DNA from: Chryseobacterium takakiae
Lineage (GTDB): Bacteria; Bacteroidota; Bacteroidia; Flavobacteriales; Weeksellaceae
DNA: 64,000 nt
Reading direction: 5' to 3'
Assembly (NCBI RefSeq): GCF_900129385.1
Contig: NZ_FQVO01000005.1
Location: 186,001-250,000 of the forward strand
Under the pieces are notes generated by a model. It ran no database searches, had not been told where the DNA came from, and saw only the letters and a list, made by a program, of their open reading frames with translations. How positions within the stretch are numbered: position 1 is the stretch's first letter; every line of letters begins with the position of its first letter. Positions 9,743-19,169 of this stretch are shown here, in pieces. The position numbers and the translations under genes were made by a program.

Positions 9743-10936
9743 ATGAAAAAGTTGTCTTTTCTGCTAATTTTCAGTTTGTTGCTTTTTACAGCATGCAAAA
9801 AAGATTCAGTAGATGCCACCAACACGAAAACTTTACAGTCGAGTATCAATGATATGACGGCAAGTCTCCCAACCATTAAACAGATTAAGTTTAATGAAGC
9901 ACTTTATATTTTAAAGACCTTCGGAGTGGAAGCCGATGGTGATGTTGCAGAATTAAAAGCATTAGGCCAACTGATTAATGGTAAAAAAGTTCCTGAAATT
10001 ATGGCAATGGCCGATCAGGTAGCACAAAAAAACGGTATAGAATGGGCCAGCAACGCCCCTCCTTCTTTAGGAGAAATGAATATTTTCGGTGACGATAAAG
10101 CAAAAGAAAGTGATCCCAATGATGTAAAAGCAAATTCTTTGAGCATCATCACAAGACCTACAGGCGACGACGGAACCGGAGCATCAACTGCCATCCAGAT
10201 CGTTCCCAGACTTGTAGACAATGCCGGAAATCCTGTTTCATTCACAGGTGCAGGTCTGGAAGTAACTCTTGAAGTTTTCAGTAACGGCGTAAAACTATCT
10301 ACAGCAAAAAACCTGATGCAGGATAATAATTTTAAAGGATTTAATTTAAAATTCTCATCCATTCCGGCAGCGAAAGTGGTTGATAATAAAATTGATATTA
10401 CCGTATCCGTAAAAACAACAGCCAAAACATTCAAAATGACCAAAATTGGGCTGGATGTGAACCCTTCATTACTAAAAGTTCCGGCTCCGGTAGTCGTAGA
10501 TTCGATGGCTGTAAACCAAGATCCCGCAGTAATTGACCCGAACAATCCGGGCTCAACAGTTCCGCCAACGGATCCGAATGCAACGGCTACAACGCCGGCT
10601 ACGCCAAAACAATCTGTTGCAGATCCTAAAAACGTAGTGTCCGGCTTCCTGAATAATGTAAGCGCTCAAAACCTTAAGGCAGCATACGGCGCTTCAAGCA
10701 ATCCAAACTGGGGAAGCTATGAATCGTTTTCCAATCCTACTTCCGGCTTCGGATCAGTGAAAACCGTGAGTGTGAAAAATATTACCACGAATCTTTCCAA
10801 TACCAATGTGGCAAGTGTAAATGCAACCTATGACGTAACCGATAAAAATGGAAGAACAACATCGTTAAAGGCTACTTTCGGATTAAAAAATGTAAACGGA
10901 GAATGGAAAATTTCCAGCTATAAAATCAATCCTTAA
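9743..10936 (+). CDS. Lipoprotein with a C-terminal NTF2-like domain
   Basis: A 397-residue predicted lipoprotein (lipobox FTACK, cysteine about residue 18). The N-terminal two thirds are mixed alpha/beta without a recognised motif. A Pro/Thr/Ala-rich linker covers about residues 265-288. The last 105 residues resemble small NTF2-like or DUF4878-type domains that end in GEWKISSYKI. The gene stops 3 bp before apt and may be co-transcribed with it. The function is unknown. Confidence 0.65.
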   Translation: MKKLSFLLIFSLLLFTACKKDSVDATNTKTLQSSINDMTASLPTIKQIKFNEALYILKTFGVEADGDVAELKALGQLINGKKVPEIMAMADQVAQKNGIEWASNAPPSLGEMNIFGDDKAKESDPNDVKANSLSIITRPTGDDGTGASTAIQIVPRLVDNAGNPVSFTGAGLEVTLEVFSNGVKLSTAKNLMQDNNFKGFNLKFSSIPAAKVVDNKIDITVSVKTTAKTFKMTKIGLDVNPSLLKVPAPVVVDSMAVNQDPAVIDPNNPGSTVPPTDPNATATTPATPKQSVADPKNVVSGFLNNVSAQNLKAAYGASSNPNWGSYESFSNPTSGFGSVKTVSVKNITTNLSNTNVASVNATYDVTDKNGRTTSLKATFGLKNVNGEWKISSYKINP

Positions 10937-10939
10937 AAA

Positions 10940-11476
10940 ATGGCGTCACAAGAACTCATCAGGAAACTGGAAGAAACGATAGAAAATGTACCCGATTTTC
11001 CGATTCCGGGGATTCAGTTTAAAGACATCTCTCCTATTTTTTTAAACCCAAAATTGTATGAAGATGTCATTGCAGATCTCGTAGCATTCAGCAAAGGAAA
11101 AGTGGATGCCGTTTGCGGGATCGAAAGCCGTGGTTATCTTTTCGGGATTGCCATCGCTGTTGCCCTGGAAGTTCCTTTTATTTTGATAAGAAAATCCGGA
11201 AAACTTCCTCCGCCGGTTATTTCAGAAAAATACGACCTAGAATACGGAAGCGCCGTGATCGAAACGCGTGAAGGACAAATAAAGCCTGGGCAAAAGGTTC
11301 TGATTCATGATGATCTGCTTGCAACAGGAGGAACTACGGAAGCGGCAGCAAAGCTGGTCGAAAAACAAGGAGCAACCGTATCACAATTCAGCTTTCTAAT
11401 TGGACTGAAAGATCTTAAGGGAGAAGAAAAATTAGAGAAATTCAATGCGGAAGTGTATCATATTTTAGAATATTAA
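10940..11476 (+). CDS. apt: Adenine phosphoribosyltransferase
   Basis: A 178-residue cytoplasmic enzyme that salvages adenine: adenine + PRPP gives AMP + PPi. The PRPP-binding motif with its acidic pair and glycines (VLIHDDLLATGGTT) spans about residues 120-133. The family-typical FPIPGIQFKDI opening is at residues 20-30, and length matches the family. The 3-bp gap to the preceding lipoprotein gene suggests a shared transcript. Confidence 0.95.
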   Translation: MASQELIRKLEETIENVPDFPIPGIQFKDISPIFLNPKLYEDVIADLVAFSKGKVDAVCGIESRGYLFGIAIAVALEVPFILIRKSGKLPPPVISEKYDLEYGSAVIETREGQIKPGQKVLIHDDLLATGGTTEAAAKLVEKQGATVSQFSFLIGLKDLKGEEKLEKFNAEVYHILEY

Positions 11477-11489
11477 ACTTAAAAGATTA

Positions 11490-11525
11490 TTTCTTCGAGA
11501 GGCTTAGCTTTTCGAAGCATTTTTT
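11490..11525 (+). terminator. Weak hairpin after apt
   Basis: CTTCGA and TCGAAG pair across an 18-base loop and are followed by CATTTTTTG. The stem is short, so the terminator call is tentative. Confidence 0.4.
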
Positions 11526-11599
11526 GTTAAATTCAAGCTCAACAATTCATCAGTTAGTTTATTTGTTTAAATAAAAATCAACAATACGCACAAAGTATT

Positions 11600-11629
11600 T
11601 TGTAAATCATTCAGAAACAATTAAATTTG
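11600..11629 (+). promoter_or_regulatory. Promoter with TTG and TAAATTTG boxes
   Basis: TTG at 11600-11602 is separated by 19 bp from TAAATTTG at 11622-11629. This fits the Bacteroidota housekeeping consensus (TTG, 17-23 bp, TAnnTTTG) and leaves 21 bp to the TPR-protein start at 11651. Confidence 0.65.
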
Positions 11630-11650
11630 CATTTCAATTTTTAACAATTT

Positions 11651-12358
11651 ATGGCAAAAATTACAAAGAATGCTCAAAACGAGCAAGAAGGTAAAGAAAC
11701 AGTGGAGTTTTTTAAAGATCTGGACAGAGAAGCTTTAAACACCGAAAGATTTATTGAGAGATATTCAAAACCTTTGGGTATTGCTTTTGGGGTGCTTGTT
11801 TTAGGCGTTCTGGGATTCTTCGCTTACCAACAATTTGTGGTAACTCCTAAAAACGCTGAAGCTGTAAAAAGTTTCCTTGCCGCTCAGAAAAATCTTACTG
11901 AAGGAAAAGATAAGGAGGCATTAGGTGGTAAATCTGCTGCGAATCCTGGTTTCTTAGGAACCTATAATGAATATTCTGCAACCGATATCGGTAAGCTTTC
12001 TGCGTATAATGCGGGACTTCTGAAGTTCAAAGAAGGAAAATTCCAGGAAGCATACGATCTTTTAGACAAATTCTCATCAGACAATAAAACTTTGATGGCG
12101 ATGAAATACGGAGCAATGGCTGATGCGCAGTCTGGTCTCAATAAAAATGACGACGCTCTGCAATTGCTTGATAAAGCAGCTTCTGCATCAGACGATCCGT
12201 ATACCATGTATTACTTCACAAGAAAGGCAGGTATTCTTGCTTTAGGTCTTAACAAAAAAGCCGAAGCTAAAAAATATTTTGCAACAATTGATGAAAAATA
12301 TCAGGACTACGACAACGGAATGTCTGACTCTTATATTGAAATGACTAAATATTACTAA
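11651..12358 (+). CDS. YfgM-like single-span TPR protein
   Basis: A 235-residue protein with a cytoplasmic N-terminus, one membrane span at about residues 43-62 and a periplasmic TPR region. This is the architecture of YfgM-type proteins, periplasmic chaperones associated with SecYEG. The helix-turn-helix repeats are clear from about residue 105 on (YNAGLLKFKEGKFQEAYDLL and following). It has its own promoter and stops 3 bp before ribH, so the two genes are probably co-transcribed. The exact role in this organism is inferred from architecture alone. Confidence 0.75.
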   Translation: MAKITKNAQNEQEGKETVEFFKDLDREALNTERFIERYSKPLGIAFGVLVLGVLGFFAYQQFVVTPKNAEAVKSFLAAQKNLTEGKDKEALGGKSAANPGFLGTYNEYSATDIGKLSAYNAGLLKFKEGKFQEAYDLLDKFSSDNKTLMAMKYGAMADAQSGLNKNDDALQLLDKAASASDDPYTMYYFTRKAGILALGLNKKAEAKKYFATIDEKYQDYDNGMSDSYIEMTKYY

Positions 12359-12361
12359 AAA

Positions 12362-12880
12362 ATGGCAACAGTTAATCTTTCTGATTATAAGCCACTTCAT
12401 ATAAACAATGCCGATGAATTTTCAATCGGCATTGTTTTTTCTGAGTGGAATGATTTTGTAACATACAATCTTCGCGATGCAGCTCTGGAAATCCTTCAAA
12501 AAGAAGGAGTAAAGTCTGAAAACATTAAGCTTTTCCCCGTTCCCGGCGCCTTTGAACTGAACTACGCAAGCATGCAGCTGTGCAAAGAGCGTAAATATGA
12601 TGCGGTAATTGCCATCGGCTGTGTGATTCGCGGGGAAACACCTCATTTCGATTATGTATGTTCTGCGGTTGCACAGGGAATTAAAGACTGCAATATACTT
12701 ACCGATACTCCTACCATTTTCTGCGTGCTTACCGATGATACAAAAGAACAGTCTGTCGCAAGAAGTGGCGGAGATCTTGGAAATAAAGGGGTTGAAGCAG
12801 CAGTTACCGCGTTAAGGATGATCGATTTCAGAAAGAACTTATCCGGTAAAAAAGGAAATATTGGTTTCGGCCATTCTTAA
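12362..12880 (+). CDS. ribH: 6,7-dimethyl-8-ribityllumazine synthase
   Basis: A 172-residue enzyme of riboflavin biosynthesis. It condenses 5-amino-6-ribitylaminouracil with 3,4-dihydroxy-2-butanone 4-phosphate. Family landmarks are VPGAFELNYA (about residues 59-68), AIGCVIRGETPHFDYV (about 84-99) and the AVTALRM helix near the C-terminus. Other rib genes are absent from the window. The hairpin after it closes the yfgM-like/ribH transcript. Confidence 0.95.
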   Translation: MATVNLSDYKPLHINNADEFSIGIVFSEWNDFVTYNLRDAALEILQKEGVKSENIKLFPVPGAFELNYASMQLCKERKYDAVIAIGCVIRGETPHFDYVCSAVAQGIKDCNILTDTPTIFCVLTDDTKEQSVARSGGDLGNKGVEAAVTALRMIDFRKNLSGKKGNIGFGHS

Positions 12881-12905
12881 CTAATTTAACTTTTTTTATT
12901 ATTTT

Positions 12906-12936
12906 AAGGATTGCGGAAGCGATCCTTTCTTTTTTT
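12906..12936 (+). terminator. Rho-independent terminator after ribH
   Basis: AAGGATTGC / GCGATCCTT form a nine-pair stem with a GGAA loop, followed by TTCTTTTTTT. Confidence 0.85.
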
Positions 12937-13070
12937 ATTGAAATAAAAAAAAGCCTTATATATTGTGATTTTCACAGATATCACATTTTTAATTTTATTT
13001 TAAATAATTATAAATTTCCTAATTATTTTTAACTTTTAAGATTTTATAACAAACAATTCATCCCAATCAC

Positions 13071-13078
13071 TAAATTTG
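13071..13078 (+). promoter_or_regulatory. Putative -7 box before the sulfatase gene
   Basis: TAAATTTG is an exact -7 match 29 bp before the TTG start at 13108. It supports a short leader and argues against a start much further upstream. No -33 TTG is seen. Confidence 0.45.
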
Positions 13079-13107
13079 CAGGAATTAACATTGAATTAAT
13101 ACAGATT

Positions 13108-15189
13108 TTGTTTCAAAAAATTAAACCATTCCTTTATTTAGGGATCTTCTATCTTACAATCTCATTCATACTGAGAATTATTTTTATTTTTCACCCCATT
13201 ACCACAGCAGATTTCGGTTTTTTAGATGTATTGCAAATTATGATCGTCGGAATTCTGAATGATATATTGGTATTCATTATTACATGCCCTTTTCTGGCGC
13301 TTTATTTTTTATTTTTGTCCGATTCAAAATATCAAAAGCCTTATGGCTATATTATTCTGGCATTATTATGTGCTTTCCTTTTGTATATTCTTCTCATTCC
13401 AAATAATATTTTCAAGCAGTATGGCGGATCAGTCGCTGAAATAGCAATGGCATTTATCGGCCTGAAAATCATTGTATTCAGCTTGATGCTTTTCCTGCCG
13501 GAGAAACGTATAAAGATCAGGAATGCAATGTACTTTATTACCGTTTTTCTGTATGTTCTGCTTATCATTTTTAATGCAGTGAGCGAATATTTCTTTTATA
13601 ATGAGTTTGGATTGCGGTACAACTTTATTGCCGTAGATTACCTAATATATACCAATGAAGTAATAGGAAATATTATGGAAAGCTACCCTGTTGTTCCTTT
13701 ATTTCTGGCCATATTTGCACTGGCCGTGGTATTTACGGTTTATATTTATAAAAAAACTAAAATCGAACTTCTGAACCTTCCGAATATTAAACAGAAAATC
13801 ATCTTATTAGGTGCATTTTGCACTTTGGTAGCAATAAGTATTTTAGGATTAAGTTTTACCACAAAATTGAAATCAGAAAATGTTTTTGAAGAAGAAATTC
13901 AGGCTAACGGATTGCCAAAATTTTATTGGGCATTCACCCATAACGAGCTGGATTATTTTCAGTTTTATCCTCATATTAATCAACAGGTTGCAGAAAATAC
14001 TTTCCTGAGCCAGTTTGCTCCGCCTGCCTTAAAAAGAACGATTCAGCCTCAAAAACCTGAATTGAAGAAAAATGTTGTATTAATTTCTATTGAAAGTTTA
14101 TCTGCCGATTTTATGGCACATTACGGCAACACTCAGAAAATTACCCCTTTTCTGGACAGTCTTGCAGATAAATCCCTGATGTTTACCAATCTTTACGCTA
14201 CCGGAAACAGAACCGTTCGAGGTTTGGAAGCACTCACGCTCTGTATTCCGCCAACTGCCGGTGAAAGCCTTATCAAAAGAGAAAACAATAAAAACAAATT
14301 CACAACAGGAAGTATTTTTAAATCCAAAGGTTATGACGTAAAATTTTTATATGGCGGCTATAGTTACTTCGATAATATGAAAGATTTTTATGAAGGAAAC
14401 GGGTATGAAATTGTTGACAGAAATAGTTTTACCCCTGAAGAAATCTCATTTGCCAATGTCTGGGGCGTTGCAGATGAAGATATGGCTAAAAAAGCAATTC
14501 AGACCATGAACACCGAAGCCAAATCCGGAAAACCGTTTTTCAACCATTGGATGACGGTTTCCAATCACCGGCCTTTTACTTATCCGAATGGGAAAATTGA
14601 CATTCCGGGTGATGCGAAGTCAAGAGAGGGCGGCGTAAAATATACAGACTATTCTCTCAGAAAATTCTTTGAAATGGCTAAAAAACAAGACTGGTATGCC
14701 AATACGGTTTTTGTGATCATTGCAGACCATTGTGCTTCAAGCGCCGGAGATACGGAACTACCGATGGATAAATACAAAATTCCTGCGATGATCTTTTCAG
14801 AAGGTTTTATTCAGCCTCAAAAATTTACACAAACCATGTCCCAGATTGATGTGATGCCTACCCTTTTAAGTCTTCTCAATTTTAATTATCAGACTACGTT
14901 TTTAGGACAGGATGTATTTTCTAAAGAATTTCAGCCAAAAGCCTATGTGGCAACATATGAAGATTTAGGACTCATTAAAGACAATTATTTAACCATCATT
15001 TCTCCGGTTAAGAAAATTAAACAATATGTTTTAACGCAACAAAAAAACAGCCTCGCTCCGGAATTCAACCTGTATTATGATGAAAAATATGTGAAGGGAA
15101 ATCTTCAGAACAAAAAACTTATTGAACAGACCATTTCTGCATATCAGTCGACTTCCTATTGGCTGAAGAAAAACCATCTCGACCGATAA
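13108..15189 (+). CDS. LTA-synthase-like membrane sulfatase / phosphoglycerol transferase family protein
   Basis: A 693-residue inner-membrane protein with about five N-terminal spans (residues 1-260) and a periplasmic alkaline-phosphatase-superfamily domain (about 325-640). The metal-site strand VVLISIESLSADF (about 328-340), the nucleophile region TGNRTVRGLEAL (about 371-382) and IIADHC (about 538-543) match the lipoteichoic-acid-synthase-like family. In a Gram-negative it probably moves a phospho-head-group onto an envelope glycan or lipid; the substrate is not predictable. The best start is TTG 13108: no in-frame ATG precedes the first span, and a -7 box lies 29 bp upstream. Confidence 0.85.
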   Translation: MFQKIKPFLYLGIFYLTISFILRIIFIFHPITTADFGFLDVLQIMIVGILNDILVFIITCPFLALYFLFLSDSKYQKPYGYIILALLCAFLLYILLIPNNIFKQYGGSVAEIAMAFIGLKIIVFSLMLFLPEKRIKIRNAMYFITVFLYVLLIIFNAVSEYFFYNEFGLRYNFIAVDYLIYTNEVIGNIMESYPVVPLFLAIFALAVVFTVYIYKKTKIELLNLPNIKQKIILLGAFCTLVAISILGLSFTTKLKSENVFEEEIQANGLPKFYWAFTHNELDYFQFYPHINQQVAENTFLSQFAPPALKRTIQPQKPELKKNVVLISIESLSADFMAHYGNTQKITPFLDSLADKSLMFTNLYATGNRTVRGLEALTLCIPPTAGESLIKRENNKNKFTTGSIFKSKGYDVKFLYGGYSYFDNMKDFYEGNGYEIVDRNSFTPEEISFANVWGVADEDMAKKAIQTMNTEAKSGKPFFNHWMTVSNHRPFTYPNGKIDIPGDAKSREGGVKYTDYSLRKFFEMAKKQDWYANTVFVIIADHCASSAGDTELPMDKYKIPAMIFSEGFIQPQKFTQTMSQIDVMPTLLSLLNFNYQTTFLGQDVFSKEFQPKAYVATYEDLGLIKDNYLTIISPVKKIKQYVLTQQKNSLAPEFNLYYDEKYVKGNLQNKKLIEQTISAYQSTSYWLKKNHLDR

Positions 15190-15265
15190 TTGGTAAAAAT
15201 ATTGCTCCATCCGTAAAACATATGTTTTAAATTTCTAAATTTATATATCACAAAATAATACAACT

Positions 15266-16117
15266 ATGAGATGGACTGACGACAGAGGCGGCAACGTGGA
15301 AGACAGGCGTGGACTAGGCGGCGGAGCCGTTGTAGGAGGCGGACTGGGAACTTTAATTATTGCTGCCATCATTTTTTTCCTGGGAGGAGACCCTTCTTCC
15401 ATACTTTCTTCCAGCAGCAGTTCCGGACCTGCACCAACCGAACAGCGGGAACTATCCGCAGAAGAAAGAAAAATCGGGGAAATGGTAGATATGATGGGCA
15501 AATGGAATACCATTACCTGGGAGCAGGTATTCAGTGAAAACGGAATGACCTATGAACCTCCGAAAATCGTACTTTTCGAAAACACAACACAATCAGGATG
15601 TGGAACCGCCCAAGCTGCAATGGGTCCTTTTTATTGTCCGGCAGACCAGTCTGTGTATATGGACATGAGCTTTTTTAATGAGCTTCAGCAAAGGTTTGGT
15701 GCTAAAGTAACGGAATTTACGGTTGCCTATGTACTTGCCCACGAAGTTGGCCATCATGTTCAGACCCTTCTGGGAACCACCCAAAAAGTAGATCAAATGC
15801 GGAGAAGCGGACAATACAGCGAAGCAGAAATGAACAGAGTTTCCGTTGCTACGGAATTACAGGCAGACTTTTATGCCGGGCTTTGGGCCAAAAGAACAGA
15901 TGCTGAAAAAAATATCCTGGAACCTGGAGATATACAATCTGCCATTGATGCCGCAGAAGCTGTTGGGGATGATAATATCCAGAAAAGATCTCAGGGATAT
16001 GTCAATCAGGAAAGTTTTACACACGGTTCTTCTGCTCAGCGTAAAGAATGGTTCATGAAAGGATACAACACCGGAGACATCAGACAGGGGGATACTTTCA
16101 ACCAGCTGTTGAGATAG
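15266..16117 (+). CDS. ypfJ: YpfJ-family neutral zinc metallopeptidase
   Basis: A 283-residue membrane-anchored protein with a single hydrophobic span near residues 27-46, after a Gly-rich cytoplasmic N-terminus, and a protease-like domain behind it. The zinc motif HEVGH is at residues 159-163, with ATELQADFYAGLWA (about 195-208) supplying the usual third ligand region. This matches the YpfJ/KPN_02809 neutral zinc metallopeptidase family, whose substrate is not established. It converges on the minus-strand GLPGLI gene at a shared terminator. Confidence 0.88.
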   Translation: MRWTDDRGGNVEDRRGLGGGAVVGGGLGTLIIAAIIFFLGGDPSSILSSSSSSGPAPTEQRELSAEERKIGEMVDMMGKWNTITWEQVFSENGMTYEPPKIVLFENTTQSGCGTAQAAMGPFYCPADQSVYMDMSFFNELQQRFGAKVTEFTVAYVLAHEVGHHVQTLLGTTQKVDQMRRSGQYSEAEMNRVSVATELQADFYAGLWAKRTDAEKNILEPGDIQSAIDAAEAVGDDNIQKRSQGYVNQESFTHGSSAQRKEWFMKGYNTGDIRQGDTFNQLLR

Positions 16118-16135
16118 ATAAAATTAACCTAAAAT

Positions 16136-16168
16136 AAAAAGCCCTGAAGAAAATCTTCGGGGCTTTGT
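16136..16168. terminator. Bidirectional terminator between convergent genes
   Basis: AAAGCCCTGAAGA / TCTTCGGGGCTTT form a long stem with a short A-rich loop. A-run and T-run flank it, so it can serve both the YpfJ-like gene and the convergent GLPGLI gene. Confidence 0.85.
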
Positions 16169-16993
16169 TTATTGCAATTCGATTGGATTACTGTTTTTCT
16201 TGGCTTCTTCTTTTACCCGCTCTTCCATTCTTTTTCTCATTTCCGCAGGATTTCCACCGCCGCCTCGGTTACCGCCAATTCTCATTGGCCCACCACCTTG
16301 CGACATGAAAGCCATAGGATCTTCCATAAATTTTTTCTGCTGCTTTATGTAGTCGGATCTTTTTACTTTAATGGTATTACCGAATTGGTTTAATGTAGGA
16401 AAATCAGCAATTTTATAATTTTTCATCAGATCGAAAGAATATTCGCCTTTATCATCTTCTACCTTTACGATAAGTCCGGGAAGCCCTCCGAATTTGTAAG
16501 GTCCGTCCTGATAAGGCAAATCCGTAGTAAACCAAGCCGTCCATTTTCTGCCTCCGAAATCAGTTTCTGCTTTCTGTACTTTATATTCACCTATTTTTGT
16601 AGTTTCCGGCATGATCTTCCAGTTCAGAGGCCTGTCTTCCTCATAAGTGTAAACATCCCTTCCTATTCTGTCCTTAAAAATGGTCTTCTGATCTTTTTTA
16701 TCTTTTTCTATAGAATAATTGATATTCGATCTCAGACTTTCCATCTGGTCCCTGTTGAATCCTCTTGCTCCACCGCTTTGCATGGCAGCCTGTATAACAG
16801 AGTCTCTTTTAATCCTGTTTTCAGAGTAGAACATTGATTTTTCCGGAGAAATATCCAGGTATGCATTTTCCGTTTTAATGTTATCTTTGTCAGACGCATT
16901 CGGCTTCATGGTAACCTGATAGACAAATCTGTTAGTCTGCGCTATAACAGTCTGCATGAATAATGATAAAATGATGATTCCTAATTTTTTCAT
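16169..16993 (-). CDS. GLPGLI family secreted protein
   Basis: A 274-residue exported protein. The signal peptide (MKKLGIIILSLFMQTVIAQ) fixes the start at 16993, although the frame stays open to 17047. The family signature GGLPGLIVKVEDD is in the middle, preceded by WTAWFTTDLPYQDGPY. The C-terminal quarter is rich in Gly, Met and Lys/Glu with a charged KRMEERVKEEAKK stretch. GLPGLI proteins are abundant in Bacteroidota and have no proven function; a role in metal or protein handling in the periplasm is only conjecture. Confidence 0.85.
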   Translation of the reverse strand: MKKLGIIILSLFMQTVIAQTNRFVYQVTMKPNASDKDNIKTENAYLDISPEKSMFYSENRIKRDSVIQAAMQSGGARGFNRDQMESLRSNINYSIEKDKKDQKTIFKDRIGRDVYTYEEDRPLNWKIMPETTKIGEYKVQKAETDFGGRKWTAWFTTDLPYQDGPYKFGGLPGLIVKVEDDKGEYSFDLMKNYKIADFPTLNQFGNTIKVKRSDYIKQQKKFMEDPMAFMSQGGGPMRIGGNRGGGGNPAEMRKRMEERVKEEAKKNSNPIELQ

Positions 16994-17101
16994 TAAGGTA
17001 AATTTATAGTTTGGATTTTGAAATCTTTGCAAAGTTAAAGCCATCAATAATAAAAATTGATAAAATAAAATCGCTAATTTTTATATACTAATTATTGTTC
17101 G

Positions 17102-17109
17102 TATTTTTG
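17102..17109 (+). promoter_or_regulatory. Putative -7 box for the Fe-S assembly cluster
   Basis: TATTTTTG matches TAnnTTTG and lies 28 bp before the A-type carrier gene. The -33 region is A/T-rich without a TTG. Confidence 0.4.
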
Positions 17110-17137
17110 CACTATTAAATCATTCTAAATAAATACA

Positions 17138-17467
17138 ATGATAAAAGTATCAGATCAAGCAAAGGCAAAAGCAGTCCAGCTAATGACAGAGGAAGGCTTT
17201 AACCCTGCTGAAGATTATATAAGAGTAGGGGTAAAAAGCGGAGGATGTTCTGGTTTAGAATATGTTTTGAGGTTTGACAACCAAAAAGCAGACACTGATC
17301 AAATTTTTGAAGACAATAATATTAAAATTGTTGTCGACAAAAAATCAATCCTCTACCTTGCAGGGACAACTCTTGAATATTCAGGAGGATTAAACGGAAA
17401 AGGATTTGTTTTTAACAATCCTAATGCATCCAGAACATGCGGATGCGGTGAAAGTTTTTCTCTTTAA
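17138..17467 (+). CDS. A-type Fe-S carrier (SufA/IscA family)
   Basis: A 109-residue HesB/IscA-type protein that holds and hands on Fe-S clusters. Three ligand cysteines are visible: one in KSGGCSGLEY (about residue 37) and two in the C-terminal CGCG. It opens the suf cluster and lies 148 bp before sufB. Whether it should be called sufA or iscA cannot be decided from sequence alone. Confidence 0.92.
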   Translation: MIKVSDQAKAKAVQLMTEEGFNPAEDYIRVGVKSGGCSGLEYVLRFDNQKADTDQIFEDNNIKIVVDKKSILYLAGTTLEYSGGLNGKGFVFNNPNASRTCGCGESFSL

Positions 17468-17615
17468 ATTTAAGATTTAAGTAAGAAAATAGGAGGCTTT
17501 ATATTTTATTTAGAAAATAGTGATCTAAAAGGCTCCAAATACAAAAACAGAAAATAAAAATAATTCGGAGATACAAAATTTTGAATTTCGAATTTTGAAT
17601 TTTTGAATATAAATT

Positions 17616-19064
17616 ATGAATAAATATACCGAAGACGATTTACGCGTCGACTTAGAAAATAAAAAATACGAATTCGGATGGGAAACGAAAATCGATTACG
17701 AAGATTTTCCTACCGGTCTGAATGAAGATATCATCCGCGCTATTTCTGCAAAAAAAGAAGAGCCGGAATGGATGACGGAATGGCGCTTGGAATCTTTCAG
17801 AATCTGGCTGAAAATGACAGAGCCGGAATGGGCCAATATTAAATATGAAAAACCGGATTTCCAGGCGATTAAATATTACGCAGCTCCGAAAGTAAAGCCT
17901 GAGCTGGCAAGTCTTGACGAAGTTGACCCTGAATTGATCAAAACTTTTGAAAAATTAGGAATCAATATCGAAGAGCAGAAAAGACTTTCCGGTGTTGCTG
18001 TAGATATTGTAATGGACTCCGTTTCTGTGAAGACCACTTTCCAGGAAACCTTAATGGAAAAAGGAATTATCTTCTGCTCTATTTCGGAAGCCATTAAAAA
18101 TCATCCGGACCTGGTAAGAAAATATCTTGGAAAAGTAGTTCCGAGAGGTGATAATTTTTATGCCGCCCTGAATTCTGCCGTATTCTCTGACGGAAGTTTC
18201 TGCTATATCCCGAAAGGCGTAAGATGCCCAATGGAACTTTCAACCTATTTCCGTATCAATCAGGCAGGAACAGGACAGTTTGAAAGAACGCTGGTGATTG
18301 CCGATGAAGGAAGTTATGTTTCTTATCTGGAAGGGTGTACTGCACCATCAAGAGATGAAAATCAGCTTCACGCAGCTGTTGTTGAATTGATCGCTTTAGA
18401 TAATGCTGAAATAAAATATTCAACCGTACAAAACTGGTATCCGGGAAATGAAGAAGGAAAAGGCGGAGTTTTCAATTTCGTAACGAAGAGAGGACTTTGC
18501 GAAAGAAATGCAAAAATCTCCTGGACACAGGTAGAAACAGGCTCTGCAGTAACATGGAAATATCCTTCATGTATATTAAAAGGAGACGGATCCATTGGTG
18601 AGTTCTACTCTATCGCGGTGACAAACAATCATCAATATGCAGATACAGGAACAAAAATGATCCATATCGGTAAAAATACGAAGTCCACAATTATCTCTAA
18701 AGGTATTTCTGCCGGGAAGTCACAAAATTCATACAGAGGTCTTGTTAAGGTCATGCCTTCTGCAAAAGGAGCCAGAAATTTCTCGCAATGTGACTCTCTG
18801 CTGATGGGTAATGAATGTGGAGCGCACACTTTCCCATATATTGAAATTAAAGATCCTTCTGCACAGCTGGAGCATGAGGCAACAACTTCAAAAATAGGGG
18901 AAGACCAGATTTTCTACTGCAACCAAAGAGGAATTGACACAGAAAGAGCTATTGCTCTGATTGTAAACGGTTTCAGTAAGGAAGTTTTAAATAAATTACC
19001 TATGGAGTTTGCCATTGAAGCTCAGAAATTACTTGAGATTTCTTTAGAAGGTTCTGTCGGGTAA
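17616..19064 (+). CDS. sufB: Fe-S cluster assembly protein SufB
   Basis: A 482-residue scaffold subunit of the SufBCD complex, which builds Fe-S clusters in the cytoplasm. Family landmarks include [25 protein letters not shown] (about residues 190-214), YLEGCTAPS, and the C-terminal [19 protein letters not shown] containing the conserved cysteine. Its usual partner sufC does not follow directly: a GxxExxY element begins only 6 bp after the sufB stop. Confidence 0.95.
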   Translation: MNKYTEDDLRVDLENKKYEFGWETKIDYEDFPTGLNEDIIRAISAKKEEPEWMTEWRLESFRIWLKMTEPEWANIKYEKPDFQAIKYYAAPKVKPELASLDEVDPELIKTFEKLGINIEEQKRLSGVAVDIVMDSVSVKTTFQETLMEKGIIFCSISEAIKNHPDLVRKYLGKVVPRGDNFYAALNSAVFSDGSFCYIPKGVRCPMELSTYFRINQAGTGQFERTLVIADEGSYVSYLEGCTAPSRDENQLHAAVVELIALDNAEIKYSTVQNWYPGNEEGKGGVFNFVTKRGLCERNAKISWTQVETGSAVTWKYPSCILKGDGSIGEFYSIAVTNNHQYADTGTKMIHIGKNTKSTIISKGISAGKSQNSYRGLVKVMPSAKGARNFSQCDSLLMGNECGAHTFPYIEIKDPSAQLEHEATTSKIGEDQIFYCNQRGIDTERAIALIVNGFSKEVLNKLPMEFAIEAQKLLEISLEGSVG

Positions 19065-19070
19065 TATATG

Positions 19071-19091
19071 TAAACATTAAGAAGTTAAGTT
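19071..19091 (+). repeat. Left terminal inverted repeat of the GxxExxY element
   Basis: This 21-bp AT-rich sequence is the reverse complement of 19681-19701 at 20 of 21 positions. It starts 6 bp after the sufB stop. Further inside (19104-19125) is an inverted partial copy that can fold back on this arm with one wobble pair. Confidence 0.7.
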
Positions 19092-19169
19092 TTTTTAAAC
19101 TCTCTTAAATTCTTAACGTTCAAAATATTAAGGAATTGATAAAATCAATTCTTTTAAAGAAAAATTAAT

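Noticed and set aside
10015-10545. 176-residue minus-strand frame inside the lipoprotein gene
   Set aside because: Shadow of the plus-strand gene, which has a lipobox, a normal composition and a conserved C-terminal domain.
17570-17610. TTTTGAAT-type tandem repeats before sufB, considered as an operator
   Set aside because: Short, A/T-only and irregular; too likely by chance in this composition.
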